Positions 34,956 to 44,082 of a stretch of 64,000 nt of DNA are shown here, in pieces. The position numbers and the translations under genes were made by a program. The DNA lies in NCBI RefSeq assembly GCF_008364685.1, contig NZ_VTTL01000005.1, positions 310,001-374,000 on the forward strand. Reading direction: 5' to 3'. Positions within the stretch are counted from its first letter, which is position 1. Each line of letters opens with the position of its first letter. The notes beneath the pieces are model-generated. The model did no database searches and was not told where the DNA came from. It was given only the letters and a program-made list of their open reading frames with translations. The DNA comes from Xanthobacter oligotrophicus. GTDB taxonomy: Bacteria > Pseudomonadota > Alphaproteobacteria > Rhizobiales > Xanthobacteraceae.

Positions 34956-35429
34956 GTGTTTTCCGTGCGCATCCAGGAGGCGCCGTTCGATGCGGCCGCC
35001 GAGGCGGCGCGCCTCGCGCAGGGGCGCACCGACGTGGGTGGCATCGTCACCTTCACCGGCCTGTGCCGGGCCGACGCGGGGGCGGACGGGGCAGGGCTCA
35101 CGGCGCTCACGCTGGAGCATTATCCCGGCATGGCGGAAGCGGAGATCGAGCGCCATGTGGCGGAGGCCCGCGCGCGCTGGCCGCTGTTCGGCGCCATCGT
35201 GGTGCACCGGCATGGGCGGCTGGTGCCGGGCGACCCCATCGTGTTCGTCGCCACCGCCTCGGCGCACCGGGCGGCGGCGTTCGCTGCGGCCGAATTCCTC
35301 ATGGACTGGCTGAAGACCAGCGCCCCCTTCTGGAAGAAGGAGGAGCGGGCGGACGGTCCCGACGCCGGCGGATGGGTCGAGGCCAAGGCCAGCGACGACG
35401 CGGCGGCGGACCGCTGGGCGCAGGACTGA
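34956..35429 (+). CDS. moaE: Molybdopterin synthase catalytic subunit
   Basis: A 157-residue large subunit of molybdopterin synthase. Conserved segments include TDVGGIVTFTGLCR, LTLEHYPGMAEAEIE, VVHRHGRLVPGD, and the catalytic-lysine region KTSAPFWKKEE. The start is GTG 34956. It is translationally close to moaD and is the last gene of the uvrC-pgsA-moaD-moaE cluster. It is convergent with the amidase gene, only 34 bp away. Confidence 0.96.
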   Translation: MFSVRIQEAPFDAAAEAARLAQGRTDVGGIVTFTGLCRADAGADGAGLTALTLEHYPGMAEAEIERHVAEARARWPLFGAIVVHRHGRLVPGDPIVFVATASAHRAAAFAAAEFLMDWLKTSAPFWKKEERADGPDAGGWVEAKASDDAAADRWAQD

Positions 35430-35463
35430 CTGCGCCCAGTCCGTCAAGTGCAACACTTCGCCG

Positions 35464-36318
35464 TCAGGCGAGGAAGGCACCGTGCACCCAGCCGGACTTC
35501 TGCGCCACGCCCTGGGCGTCGAGCACGTTCACGAACCACCAGCTGCCACGTTGCTCGACGGGAGCCACCTGCGTGCCGTCGGCGAGCAGTTGGATCACCG
35601 CGAATTCCGTGCCGGCGCCCTGGCGCAGGTTGAGGCCGGTGGGCGAGCGCACCGTCAGGACGTTGGGCCCGTCCTCGGCCCGTCCGCCGAGCACCTGGGT
35701 GCGGAACCGCGTCATGTCGAAGGCCGGGCCGGGATCCCACTTGCGGCCGCGGGCGATGTCGTCATGGCCGAGGATGGTGTCCACGCCGTATTTGGCCGCG
35801 AGCGCCCGGGCGATGGCCACCGCCGTCGCCATCTGCTCCGGCGAATAGGGCTCCCAGCCGATGGCCGCGTCCGACGGACGATAGGGATTGCCATTCTTGT
35901 GGGCGGCGAGGAAGGGGTTGGCAATGGGCACGTTGGTGTAGGAGGTCCAGCTCCCGCCGGGACCGGGCTTCAGATAGCCCCAGTTGGCCAGCTCGATGCC
36001 GAACGACTTGTTGTTGAACGACGTCAGTCCGCCCCAGCTGGATTGGCCGGCGTGGTTGGCGGCGGTGTCGAAGTCCACGCACTGGATCACCGAACCGTCG
36101 CGGTCGATGACCACATGGGCGGAGGACTTGGATGTGTTGTCCGAATCCTGGAACCAGGAGGCGCTGGAGCGGCCCGAGGCGCCGTAGGTGAAGTGCATGA
36201 TGAGGATGTGCGGCGTCGCGCTGAACGGGCCGCCGGTGTGCGCGGCCGGCGAGGCAATGCGCTCCACGGCCCGGCCGTTCTGTTCCAGTCGATGGCGTGT
36301 GTTGATGGCGAAACCCAT
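35464..36318 (-). CDS. N-acetylmuramoyl-L-alanine amidase with C-terminal SH3 domain
   Basis: A 284-residue peptidoglycan hydrolase. The Amidase_2 domain spans about residues 25-205, with zinc-ligand candidates H42 in LIMHFTYGA and the histidine in LGHDDIARGRKWDPG. An SH3_3-type domain follows (about 215-284, LTVRSPTGLNLRQGAG...). No signal peptide is visible, so it may act in the cytoplasm on recycled muropeptides, be exported by another route, or be phage-derived. Neighbours give no phage context. It is divergent from the SDR gene across 245 bp. Confidence 0.88.
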   Translation of the reverse strand: MGFAINTRHRLEQNGRAVERIASPAAHTGGPFSATPHILIMHFTYGASGRSSASWFQDSDNTSKSSAHVVIDRDGSVIQCVDFDTAANHAGQSSWGGLTSFNNKSFGIELANWGYLKPGPGGSWTSYTNVPIANPFLAAHKNGNPYRPSDAAIGWEPYSPEQMATAVAIARALAAKYGVDTILGHDDIARGRKWDPGPAFDMTRFRTQVLGGRAEDGPNVLTVRSPTGLNLRQGAGTEFAVIQLLADGTQVAPVEQRGSWWFVNVLDAQGVAQKSGWVHGAFLA

Positions 36319-36353
36319 GACCCCCTCCCAGCGTCAAGCGGTTCGGCATCCTA

Positions 36354-36380
36354 TGATTGATATATTGAAATACTCAATCA
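36354..36380. promoter_or_regulatory. AT-rich inverted repeat between amidase and SDR genes
   Basis: TGATTGA-N13-TCAATCA, perfect 7-bp arms in a short AT-rich island 36 bp upstream of the amidase start. A candidate operator or promoter element. Confidence 0.4.
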
Positions 36381-36563
36381 ATAGTTGCGTCATTCTCGCC
36401 CCGGTATCGAGGGATGTGGCCCGCTCCCGCTTGCGGATGTGTCGCGACCGGCGCAGGCCCTTGCGTCCCGCCGCTGGCCACGTCTATGAAACACGAGCGC
36501 CCTACCGAAGAGCCGGACAACGGTCCTCGCGCTGGTGAGAGAGACGATCCAGAGACACATTCC

Positions 36564-37331
36564 ATGGATTTTCGCGTTTCGCTCGACGGTCGCTCCGCGT
36601 TGGTGACGGGTGCGTCCGGAGGTCTCGGGGCCTTTTTTGCCGAGCGGCTGGCGGCTGCCGGGGCGCGCGTGGCCGTTGCCGCGCGTCGGCGTGATGCCTG
36701 CGCCGCTTTGTGCGCCCGCATCGAGGCCGCCGGAGGCACTGCGCTGCCCATCGCCCTCGACGTCAGCGACGAGGCCTCGGGCGCAGCGGCGGTGGCCGAG
36801 GTGGTGGCGGCATTCGGCGGCCTCGACATTCTCGTCAACAATGCCGGCGTCACCGGCACCACGCCGCTCATGGACGAGACCGCCGAGGCGTGGGACCGCA
36901 TCCTCGACACCAATCTGAAGGGGGGTTTCCTGGTGGGCCGGGAAGCCGCGCGCGCCATGGCGAAGACCGGGCGCGGCGGCCGCATCGTCAATGTGGCGTC
37001 CATCCTCGGGCTGCGCATTGCCGGACAGGTGGCGGCCTATGCGGCCTCCAAGGCGGCCCTGGTGCAGCTGACGAAGTCCATGGCGCTCGAATGGGCGCGC
37101 TATTCCATCCAGGCCAATGCGCTCTGCCCCGGCTATGTGGAAACCGACCTCAACCGCGATTTCTTCGCGAGCCCGGCGGGCGAGGCGCTGATCAAGCGCA
37201 TTCCCTCCCGCCGCCTCGGCCGCCTCGATGATCTCGAGGGCCCGCTCCTGTTCCTGTGTTCCGACGCCGCCCGCTATGTGACCGGGACGACGCTGGTGGT
37301 CGATGGCGGCCACCTCGTCTCATCCCTGTGA
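36564..37331 (+). CDS. Short-chain dehydrogenase/reductase
   Basis: A 255-residue Rossmann-fold NAD(P)-dependent oxidoreductase. The cofactor motif is TGASGGLGAFF (15-25) and NNAG lies near 92. The catalytic serine is about S146 in NVASILG, with Y159 and K163 in YAASKAALVQ. A C-terminal TGTTLVVDGGHL completes the classical SDR pattern. The substrate is unknown: it resembles 3-oxoacyl reductases and 3-hydroxyacyl or sugar dehydrogenases. ATG 36564 gives the standard length; an ATG at 36486 would add 26 polar residues. The neighbouring scoAB genes, 90 bp downstream in the same direction, suggest a link to ketone-body or acyl-CoA metabolism. Confidence 0.9.
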   Translation: MDFRVSLDGRSALVTGASGGLGAFFAERLAAAGARVAVAARRRDACAALCARIEAAGGTALPIALDVSDEASGAAAVAEVVAAFGGLDILVNNAGVTGTTPLMDETAEAWDRILDTNLKGGFLVGREAARAMAKTGRGGRIVNVASILGLRIAGQVAAYAASKAALVQLTKSMALEWARYSIQANALCPGYVETDLNRDFFASPAGEALIKRIPSRRLGRLDDLEGPLLFLCSDAARYVTGTTLVVDGGHLVSSL

Positions 37332-37421
37332 CGGCGCGACGGCGTGCCATTCCGCACGGTCCCGCTTCCGCTTGAGGGACCGGCCTCTTAAGGTCATCGA
37401 GGCGCCAGCGCCGAGGAGGAA

Positions 37422-38138
37422 ATGATGCGACACAAGGTGTACCCGGACGCGAAAAGTGCCCTGGAGGGCGTTCTCGCCGACGGCATGATGATCATGGCCG
37501 GCGGCTTCGGCCTCTGCGGCATCCCCGAGAATCTCATCGCCGCCATCCGCGACCTCGGCGCGAAGAACCTCACCTGCGTGTCCAACAATTGCGGCGTGGA
37601 CGATTTCGGCCTCGGCATCCTCCTCGCCAACGGCCAGATCAAGAAGATGCTGTCGTCCTACGTGGGCGAGAACAAGCTGTTCGAGAAGCTGTACCTGGCC
37701 GGCGAGCTGGAGCTCGAGTTCAACCCGCAGGGCACGCTGGCCGAGCGCATCCGCGCCGGCGGCGCCGGCATTCCCGGCTTCTACACCAAGACCGGCTACG
37801 GCACGATCATCGCCGAGGGCAAGCCCACCCGCGAGTTCAACGGCGAGCACTATGTGCTGGAGACGGGCCTTGTGGCCGACCTCTCCATCATCAAGGCGTG
37901 GAAGGCCGACAAGGAAGGCAATCTCGTCTACCGCAAGACCGCTCGGAACTTCAATCCGATGATGGCCACCGCCGGCAAGGTCACCATTGCCGAGGTGGAG
38001 GAGCTGGTGGAGATCGGCGATCTCGACCCGGACACCATCCACACCCCCGGCATCTATGTGGACCGCATCGTCGTCGCCAAGGGCGCCGAGAAGCGGATCG
38101 AGAAGGTGACCACCCGCAAGCGCGAAGAGGTGAAGTGA
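37422..38138 (+). CDS. scoA: Succinyl-CoA:3-ketoacid CoA transferase subunit A
   Basis: A 238-residue alpha subunit of the enzyme that moves CoA from succinyl-CoA to acetoacetate (or a related 3-oxoacid), for ketone-body and polyhydroxybutyrate breakdown. Conserved segments are [13 protein letters not shown], the oxyanion-hole region [13 protein letters not shown], and [18 protein letters not shown] ribosome site precedes ATG 37422 (37425 also possible). The subunit B gene follows after one base. Confidence 0.95.
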   Translation: MMRHKVYPDAKSALEGVLADGMMIMAGGFGLCGIPENLIAAIRDLGAKNLTCVSNNCGVDDFGLGILLANGQIKKMLSSYVGENKLFEKLYLAGELELEFNPQGTLAERIRAGGAGIPGFYTKTGYGTIIAEGKPTREFNGEHYVLETGLVADLSIIKAWKADKEGNLVYRKTARNFNPMMATAGKVTIAEVEELVEIGDLDPDTIHTPGIYVDRIVVAKGAEKRIEKVTTRKREEVK

Positions 38139-38139
38139 G

Positions 38140-38784
38140 ATGGCCTGGACCCGTGACGAGATGGCGGCCCGCGCCGCCCAGCAGATCCGCGACGGCTTCT
38201 ACGTCAACCTCGGCATCGGCATCCCCACCCTGGTCGCCAACGCGCTGCCCCCCGGCATGACCGTGAGCTTCCAGAGCGAGAACGGCATGCTGGGCATCGG
38301 CCCCTTCCCCTATGAGGGCGAGGAGGATCCCGACCTCATCAACGCCGGCAAGCAGACCGTGACCGAGGTGCCGGACACCTCCTATTTCTCCAGCTCCGAT
38401 TCGTTCGCCATGATCCGCGGCGGCCACATGGACCTGTCCATCCTCGGCTCCATGCAGGTCTCCGAGACCGGCGACATCGCCAACTGGATGGTACCCGGCA
38501 AGATGGTGAAGGGCATGGGCGGCGCCATGGACCTGGTAGCCGGCGCCAAGGAGGTCATCGTGCTCATGGAGCACGTGGAGAAGTCCGGTGCGCCCAAGCT
38601 GGTGGAGAAGTGCACCCTGCCGCTCACTGGCACCAACGTCACCGACTTCGTGATCACCGACCTTGCGGTGTTCGCGTTCACCAAGCGCGGCGGCACGCTG
38701 GTGCTGAAGGAACTGGCGCCGGGCGTCACCCTCGACGAGGTGAAGGCCAAGACGGCGGCCAAGTTCGAGGTGGGCCTCGCCTGA
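38140..38784 (+). CDS. scoB: Succinyl-CoA:3-ketoacid CoA transferase subunit B
   Basis: A 214-residue beta subunit. The catalytic glutamate that forms the CoA thioester is E47 in [12 protein letters not shown]. Other conserved segments are [13 protein letters not shown] and [10 protein letters not shown]. It is coupled to scoA by a 1-bp gap (TGAGATG). A good intrinsic terminator follows. Confidence 0.96.
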   Translation: MAWTRDEMAARAAQQIRDGFYVNLGIGIPTLVANALPPGMTVSFQSENGMLGIGPFPYEGEEDPDLINAGKQTVTEVPDTSYFSSSDSFAMIRGGHMDLSILGSMQVSETGDIANWMVPGKMVKGMGGAMDLVAGAKEVIVLMEHVEKSGAPKLVEKCTLPLTGTNVTDFVITDLAVFAFTKRGGTLVLKELAPGVTLDEVKAKTAAKFEVGLA

Positions 38785-38825
38785 GGCCTGACTTCCCTGA
38801 GGCTTGTCTTCGGGTTCTGAAGTGG

Positions 38826-38858
38826 AAGGCTCCTCCGCCCTGCGGGGGAGCCTTTTTT
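38826..38858 (+). terminator. Intrinsic terminator of scoAB
   Basis: AAGGCTCC...GGAGCCTT (38826-38833 and 38847-38854), extended by an inner CCGC/GCGG pairing, followed by a run of six T (38853-38858). Confidence 0.85.
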
Positions 38859-38860
38859 GC

Positions 38861-39709
38861 TCACGCCGCAGCTTGGTTCCGCAGCCCGTCCGGCAGGGCG
38901 AGGCTCACGTCGGCGGCATCGAGGATGCCCGGCAGTGCGGCGCCGTGGAGCACGGCGTATTCCACCTCCCGCTGCTGGGTCAGGGGATCGCGGGCGGTGA
39001 GCGGATCGTCCACCCGGCCGGGATGCACCATCACCAGCCCGCCATCGGGCACGCCCTTCAGGAAGTGGGTGAGCAGGGTCGCGAAATCGTGGTCGGCGGA
39101 AAAATCATAGGCGCCGCCGAAGCCGCGATTGGTGACAAGGCCGCGCCGCGCCGCATCCCGCGCGAACCCGCTGGCGAAGGCGCCGATGAGCCGGCCCTTC
39201 GCATCGAAGCCATGGAGCGCCGCCTTGGCTGGGGTCACGTCCCGCAGCCAGGCGCGGGGCGCGAAGCGAGCGGTGGCGGCGAGGACCGCCTTGCGCACCA
39301 CCGGCAGCACATGCACGTGCTGGTGGCCGTCCACATGGTCCGGCGGCCGGCCGAAGGCGTCGAGGAAGGCCTCGAACTGCGCCTCAACTTCCGCCGCCAC
39401 AGCCTTGGCGTCGAGCCGCCGCGACAGGGCCGCGAGCACCACCTGGGACAGGGAGGGGAAGCAGCCGTTCGCGCCCGCCATGCCCCGGGAGAGCGGGGGA
39501 AAGGTGCCGGTGAGGGTCACATGCAGGCCGATGCTGACATCCCGCTCCTCGGCAACGGCCTTGAGGGTGTCGGCCTCCTCGATCAGGCCGTCGAACACGG
39601 TCATCACTGAGGTGGCGTTGATCCGGTGCGCCGTGATCAGCCGGCGGATGGCCTCCGACACGCCGGGCGAGATGGCGTAGTCGTCGGCGCACAGGACCAC
39701 GCGCTTCAC
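38861..39709 (-). CDS. ChbG/HpnK (YdjC)-family carbohydrate deacetylase
   Basis: A 282-residue predicted metal-dependent deacetylase. Metal and catalytic residues are visible: D9-D10 in VVLCADDYAISPG, H63 in IGLHVTLTG, and the histidine cluster DHVDGHQHVHVLP (H125, H129, H131, H133). The start is GTG 39709, overlapping the stop of the upstream glycosyltransferase by four bases (GTGA). HpnK members act in hopanoid clusters, and NaxD members deacetylate a lipid-linked amino sugar made by a DPM1-like transferase. The tight coupling to such a transferase here favours the latter, by inference. Confidence 0.88.
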   Translation of the reverse strand: MKRVVLCADDYAISPGVSEAIRRLITAHRINATSVMTVFDGLIEEADTLKAVAEERDVSIGLHVTLTGTFPPLSRGMAGANGCFPSLSQVVLAALSRRLDAKAVAAEVEAQFEAFLDAFGRPPDHVDGHQHVHVLPVVRKAVLAATARFAPRAWLRDVTPAKAALHGFDAKGRLIGAFASGFARDAARRGLVTNRGFGGAYDFSADHDFATLLTHFLKGVPDGGLVMVHPGRVDDPLTARDPLTQQREVEYAVLHGAALPGILDAADVSLALPDGLRNQAAA

Positions 39710-40758
39710 GGCTCGGCCCTCGACGCCAGCGCCGACGGGTGGCCGGGACCCGCGAAGGGCTGCCCGGAGATGGGCTGTCCCGTCAGGGGGTGGCCTGTGG
39801 CCTCGGCGGGGGCGCGGTTGAGCACGTGGTCGGCGACGTAATAGACCGGGCGCGCCTTGATCTCGGAGAGGATGCGGGCGACGTACTCGCCCATCAGCCC
39901 CATCACCAGTAGCTGAGTGCCGCCGATCACCATCAAGCCAACGACGATGGAGGGATAGCCCGGCAGCGGGATGCCCCAAACGAGCCGTTCCACCACGATC
40001 CAGCTGCCATAGAACAGGGCAAGGCCCGCCAGCACCGCGCCGAACGCGGCGGCAAGGCGCAGCGGGGCCGGCGAGAACGAGGTCAGCGCCTCCATGGACA
40101 GGCCCAGCAGCCGCAGGAAGCTCCAGGAGGTGGAGCCATGGGCGCGCGGTGCCGGCCGGTAGGGCACCGCGATCTGGCGGAAGCCGATCCAGCTCGACAG
40201 GCCCTTGAAGAAGCGGTTGCGCTCAGGCATGCGCCGCAAGGCGGCGGCGGCGCGTGGGGACAGGATGCGGAAGTCGGCCGCATCCTCCGGAATGGTGGTG
40301 GCGGCGCCGAAGTTCAGGAGCTTGTAGAAGGCGCGCACGAACAGGCGCCGGCTCGCCGCCTCGTCCGAGCGGTCGGCCTTCACCGCATAGGCCACGTCGT
40401 AGCCCTCGTCCTTCCACAGGCGCAGGAAGGTGGGGATCATCTCCGGCGGGTGCTGGCCGTCGCCGTCCATGAACATCACCGCGTCGCCGCGGGCATGGTC
40501 GAGGCCGGCCATGAGGGCCGCCTCCTTGCCGAAATTGCGCGACAGCGCCACCACCTGGATGTCGATGCCCAGCACCGGCAGGCTCGCGGCCAGCGCGGCG
40601 CTGCCGTCGCGGCTGCCGTCGTCCACATAGACGATTTCCATGGTGAGGCCGCGCGCGTGCGCCTCGGCGGAGGCCGCGGCGCTCAAGTTGGCATGGAAGA
40701 AGGGCAGGCCTTCGGCCTCGTTGTAGAGCGGAACGACGATGCTGAGATCAGGTGTCAT
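39706..40758 (-). CDS. Family-2 glycosyltransferase, polyprenyl-phosphate sugar transferase type
   Basis: A 350-residue inner-membrane enzyme. The GT-A domain opens LSIVVPLYNEAEGLPFF and contains VYVDDGSRDGS and the DxD-type MDGDGQHPPE. Two C-terminal transmembrane helices (about 235-260 and 270-295) match the DPM1/ArnC/FlmF2/GtrB group, which transfers a sugar from a nucleotide donor to undecaprenyl phosphate. ATG 40758 has GGAAG upstream. The deacetylase gene overlaps its stop, so the sugar is probably N-acetylated when transferred and then deacetylated on the lipid. Confidence 0.9.
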   Translation of the reverse strand: MTPDLSIVVPLYNEAEGLPFFHANLSAAASAEAHARGLTMEIVYVDDGSRDGSAALAASLPVLGIDIQVVALSRNFGKEAALMAGLDHARGDAVMFMDGDGQHPPEMIPTFLRLWKDEGYDVAYAVKADRSDEAASRRLFVRAFYKLLNFGAATTIPEDAADFRILSPRAAAALRRMPERNRFFKGLSSWIGFRQIAVPYRPAPRAHGSTSWSFLRLLGLSMEALTSFSPAPLRLAAAFGAVLAGLALFYGSWIVVERLVWGIPLPGYPSIVVGLMVIGGTQLLVMGLMGEYVARILSEIKARPVYYVADHVLNRAPAEATGHPLTGQPISGQPFAGPGHPSALASRAEP

Positions 40759-41066
40759 GGTACTTCCGCCGGGCACGCGCAGAGAATGCAAACTCATCTA
40801 GCCGCCTCCGCCCCGAAAGGGAGCAGAAATTTTTTGCGAGGATGCGGAACCTCCGCTTTTCCTCCGCGTTGACAGGTCAGCTCGATCACTCCCCCCATTG
40901 ATCGTGCCATTGGCGCGGCCGTCTTCCCCCAAGGCGGCCGCGTCGTCATTTTGGCGGCCGGCCATCGCGAGGAGTGGGGTCGCTTGCGGGATATCAAGGC
41001 CCGAGACTTTGGGCGAGTTTAGGGTAAGGTCGCGTCGTTCAAACGGCCGAACGGGGGCCTTGTGTG
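40759..41066. other. 308-bp divergent gap between the glycosyltransferase and the stress protein
   Basis: No gene is supported. A TTGACA at 40869-40874 has no matching -10 box at the usual distance. Both promoters must lie here, but I cannot place them. Confidence 0.5.
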
Positions 41067-41897
41067 ATGATTCGCGACATTCTGGTCAATCTCGCCCAAG
41101 GGGTTGAGACGGATCGCGCCTGCGATTTCGCGGCGAGCCTCGCTGCAAGCTTCGGTGCCCATCTCACTGGCCTGTCGGTCGCCTATGAGATCGATGTGCC
41201 GCCCTTCTACATGGGCGCCCTCCCCACCGATTTCATCGATGCGCAGGTGCTGGAAAACCAGGCCGCCGCCGAGAAGGCGTCGGCGCGCTTCACCGCCGCT
41301 GCCAGCGCGGCCGGGGTCGCCCACGAGGTGCGCAGCCTGTCCGCGTCGCTCGGCGTCGCCGCCAACAGCTTCGCCGAGATGGCGCGGCTGTTCGACCTCA
41401 CGGTGGTGGCCCAGCCCGATCCGGACCGGCCGGGTCCGGAAGAGGTGATTGCCGAGACGGTGCTGATGGAATCGGGTCGCGCCGTGCTCATCGTGCCTTA
41501 TGTGCAGGTGAAGCCCTTCAGCGCCGAGCGCGCCGTGGTGGCGTGGGACGGTAGCCGTCCCGCCGCCCGCGCGCTTGCCGAGGCGCTGCCTTTGCTTCAC
41601 CGCACCAAGGAGGTGGAGGTCTTCCGCGTGGTGTCCCATCGGGACGAGGAAGACACCGTAGGCGCCGACGTGGTGCGCCACCTCGCCCGCCACGGCCTCA
41701 ACGCCAAGGTGCGCAAACTGCCGGTAACCTCCGGCGAGCCCATCGCGGCGGCCATTCTCAACGAGGTGGCCGACCAGGGCGCCGATTTCGTGGTGATGGG
41801 CGGCTACGGCCATTCCCGCATCCGCGAGCTGGTGATGGGCGGCGTGACCCGCGAGATCCTCGCCACCATGACCGTGCCCGTGCTCATGGCCCATTGA
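41067..41897 (+). CDS. Universal stress protein, tandem UspA domains
   Basis: A 276-residue cytoplasmic protein. The first half (1-145) is a degenerate UspA domain. The second half (about 150-276) keeps the ATP-binding pattern GGYGHSRIRELVMGGVTREI near the end. Family members bind ATP and help survival in stress or stationary phase; the specific role here is not known. ATG 41067 or GTG 41064 could be the start. It is monocistronic, with a strong terminator after it. Confidence 0.92.
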   Translation: MIRDILVNLAQGVETDRACDFAASLAASFGAHLTGLSVAYEIDVPPFYMGALPTDFIDAQVLENQAAAEKASARFTAAASAAGVAHEVRSLSASLGVAANSFAEMARLFDLTVVAQPDPDRPGPEEVIAETVLMESGRAVLIVPYVQVKPFSAERAVVAWDGSRPAARALAEALPLLHRTKEVEVFRVVSHRDEEDTVGADVVRHLARHGLNAKVRKLPVTSGEPIAAAILNEVADQGADFVVMGGYGHSRIRELVMGGVTREILATMTVPVLMAH

Positions 41898-41950
41898 GGC
41901 CGCTCAAAGACTGGTCCTGAACGGCGTCCCGTCGTCCAGCCTGCGCAAAA

Positions 41951-41989
41951 GCAAAAGGCCCTCTTCCGGTGGAAGAGGGCCTTCTTTGT
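41951..41989. terminator. Bidirectional terminator between the stress protein and DUF1013 genes
   Basis: A perfect 13-bp stem AAGGCCCTCTTCC / GGAAGAGGGCCTT (41955-41967 and 41971-41983) with a 3-base loop. CTTTGTT follows on the plus strand and TTGCTTTT on the minus strand. Confidence 0.85.
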
Positions 41990-42044
41990 TACGGCGCCTG
42001 AGAGGGGGATGTTCGGCACCGGTCGAAGGCCGGTGCCGCCCGGA

Positions 42045-42746
42045 TCAATCCTCGTCGTCGTCCTCGTTTTCGTTCTTCTTCGAGCCGCCGAGCTTGGCGA
42101 ACACGGTCTCCAGATCGAGAGATTCGCGGCCCTTGGGGGCCTCCTCGTGGTCGTCGTGCCCGGTGGTGACGTCCGCCGGCAGCAGGGTCGCGCCACGGTC
42201 CTCGATGGCGGTGGCGGGACGGTCCTTGGCGGCGCGCTGGACTTCGAGGTCAAGATCGATCTGGCTGCACAGGCCCAGCGTCACCGGGTCCATGGGCGAG
42301 AGCTGGGCCGAGTTCCAGTGGGTCCGCTCCTTGATGGACTGGATGGTGGACTTGGTGGTGCCCACCAGGCGGATGATCTGGGCGTCCTTCAGCTCGGCAT
42401 GGTTGCGCAGCAGCCAGAGGATGGCGTTGGGCCGGTCGTGGCGGCGCGAGACCGGGGTGTAGCGCGGGCCACGGCGCTTCTTCTGCTCCGGCAGGCGCAC
42501 CTTGGATTCCAGCAGCTTGAGCCGGCGGTCGGGGTTCTTCTCGGCGACGGTGATCTCGTCGCGGGAGAGCTGGCCGGTGGAGATGGGGTCGAGCCCCTTG
42601 ATCCCCTGCGCCACCTCGCCGTCGGCGATGCCCTTCACCTCGAGGGGGTGGAGCTTGCAGAAGTCGCCGATCTGCTCGAACGTCAGGGCGGTGTTGTCCA
42701 CGAGCCAGACGGCGGTGGCCTTGGGCATCAAAGGTATGTTCGACAT
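42045..42746 (-). CDS. DUF1013-family protein
   Basis: A 233-residue protein widely conserved in alphaproteobacteria. It opens MSNIPLMPKATAVWLVDNTA. The middle resembles repeated helix-turn-helix units (LTFEQIGDFCKLHPLEVKGIADG and, later, LKDAQIIRLVGTTKSTIQSI), which suggests DNA binding and a role in transcription. The C-terminus is a long acidic tail ending NENEDDDED. ATG 42746 has AAGAGG upstream. It is divergent from ispH. The molecular function is not established from sequence alone. Confidence 0.88.
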   Translation of the reverse strand: MSNIPLMPKATAVWLVDNTALTFEQIGDFCKLHPLEVKGIADGEVAQGIKGLDPISTGQLSRDEITVAEKNPDRRLKLLESKVRLPEQKKRRGPRYTPVSRRHDRPNAILWLLRNHAELKDAQIIRLVGTTKSTIQSIKERTHWNSAQLSPMDPVTLGLCSQIDLDLEVQRAAKDRPATAIEDRGATLLPADVTTGHDDHEEAPKGRESLDLETVFAKLGGSKKNENEDDDED

Positions 42747-43071
42747 GGCGGCCTCTTGCGGCTTGTTGGTCGTCGGACGCTTCGGTCCACGGGCTTGTTC
42801 GGTCTGTGACGCCAGGGCTTGGGTATGCGCTGGCGTCGGTATCTGGTGGCGTCGGCATATGCGGGTTCGCAAGGCCACCCCTCCCCTGGGGCGGACCGCG
42901 GAACTCATCGCTTTATCCGGGATCGGGCCAACATAAGCGCGCCGGGGGCAAGTTGCAATTGCCGTGCGCGGGCGGACCGGAAATCGGGCGGTGCCGCAAC
43001 GGACGCCCGAAATCGCCGGCGCGCCGTTGCGCTCCCTTGACAGGCGCGCCCCAAGACCGCCAATTCGCCCC
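42747..43071. other. 325-bp divergent gap between the DUF1013 gene and ispH
   Basis: No gene or clear hairpin is supported. It must carry both promoters. The ispH start is uncertain, so the true gap may be up to 21 bp longer. Confidence 0.5.
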
Positions 43072-44079
43072 ATGCCCTCGATCGAGCCTGCCATGGACCC
43101 CGCCGCAGCGCCGGATGCCGCCGCAAAGCCGCCGCTCAAGATCCTTCTTGCCGCGCCGCGCGGCTTCTGCGCCGGCGTGGTGCGGGCCATCGACGCCGTG
43201 GAGCAGGCGCTGAAGCTCTATGGTGCGCCGGTCTATGTGCGCCACGAGATCGTGCACAACAAATACGTGGTGGAAGACCTGAAGCGGAAGGGCGCCGTCT
43301 TCGTGGAGGAGCTGGACGAGGTGCCGGACACCTCCGCGCCGGTGATCTTCTCCGCCCACGGCGTGCCGAAATCGGTGCCGGACGAGGCGACCTCCCGCAA
43401 GCTGTTCGCCATCGACGCCACCTGCCCGCTGGTCACCAAGGTGCACCGCGAGGCCCAGGTGCATTTCCGCAAGGGCCGGCACATCCTGCTCATTGGCCAT
43501 GAGGGCCATCCGGAGGTGGTGGGCACCATCGGCCAGTTGCCGGACGGCGCCTTCACCCTGATCGAGACCGCCGAGGATGCGCGCACCGTGATGCCGCGCG
43601 ATCCGGACAACCTCGCCTATGTGACGCAGACCACCCTGTCGCTGGACGACACGGCGCAGATGATCGCCATCCTGCGCGAGCGCTTCCCGACCCTGAGCGA
43701 GCCGCACAAGGAAGACATCTGCTACGCCACCACCAACCGGCAGGAGGCCGTGAAGGCCATCGCGCCCAAGGTGGATGCGCTGGTGGTGGTGGGTGCGCCC
43801 AATTCCTCCAATTCCCAGCGCCTGCGCGAGGCGGCCGAGCGCGCCGGCTGCGCCCGCGCCGTGCTGGTGCAGCGGGCGGTGGACATCGACTGGACGGTGT
43901 TTTCCAGCATCGCCAGCCTCGGCGTCACCGCTGGCGCCTCGGCGCCCGAGGTGCTGGTGGAAGAAATCATCGATGCCTTCGCCGAACGCTTCACCGTGAC
44001 GGTCGAGACCGTGACCTCAACGGAAGAAGACGTGTTCTTCCCCCTGCCGCGCGCCCTGCGGCCGGATGCGGCGGAGTAG
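43072..44079 (+). CDS. ispH: 4-hydroxy-3-methylbut-2-enyl diphosphate reductase
   Basis: Last step of the MEP isoprenoid pathway, giving IPP and DMAPP. It is 335 aa from this start. The three iron-sulfur cysteines are C33 (PRGFCAGV), C118 (DATCPLV) and C217 ([11 protein letters not shown]). The catalytic TNRQ and [11 protein letters not shown] segments are present. The start may be ATG 43072 or ATG 43093; neither has a strong ribosome site. The thrB gene begins 3 bp after the stop and rnhA overlaps thrB, a conserved alphaproteobacterial order. Confidence 0.96.
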   Translation: MPSIEPAMDPAAAPDAAAKPPLKILLAAPRGFCAGVVRAIDAVEQALKLYGAPVYVRHEIVHNKYVVEDLKRKGAVFVEELDEVPDTSAPVIFSAHGVPKSVPDEATSRKLFAIDATCPLVTKVHREAQVHFRKGRHILLIGHEGHPEVVGTIGQLPDGAFTLIETAEDARTVMPRDPDNLAYVTQTTLSLDDTAQMIAILRERFPTLSEPHKEDICYATTNRQEAVKAIAPKVDALVVVGAPNSSNSQRLREAAERAGCARAVLVQRAVDIDWTVFSSIASLGVTAGASAPEVLVEEIIDAFAERFTVTVETVTSTEEDVFFPLPRALRPDAAE

Positions 44080-44082
44080 ATC

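Noticed and set aside
40869-40897. Sigma-70 promoter from the TTGACA at 40869
   Set aside because: The -10 position at normal spacing is CCCCCC.
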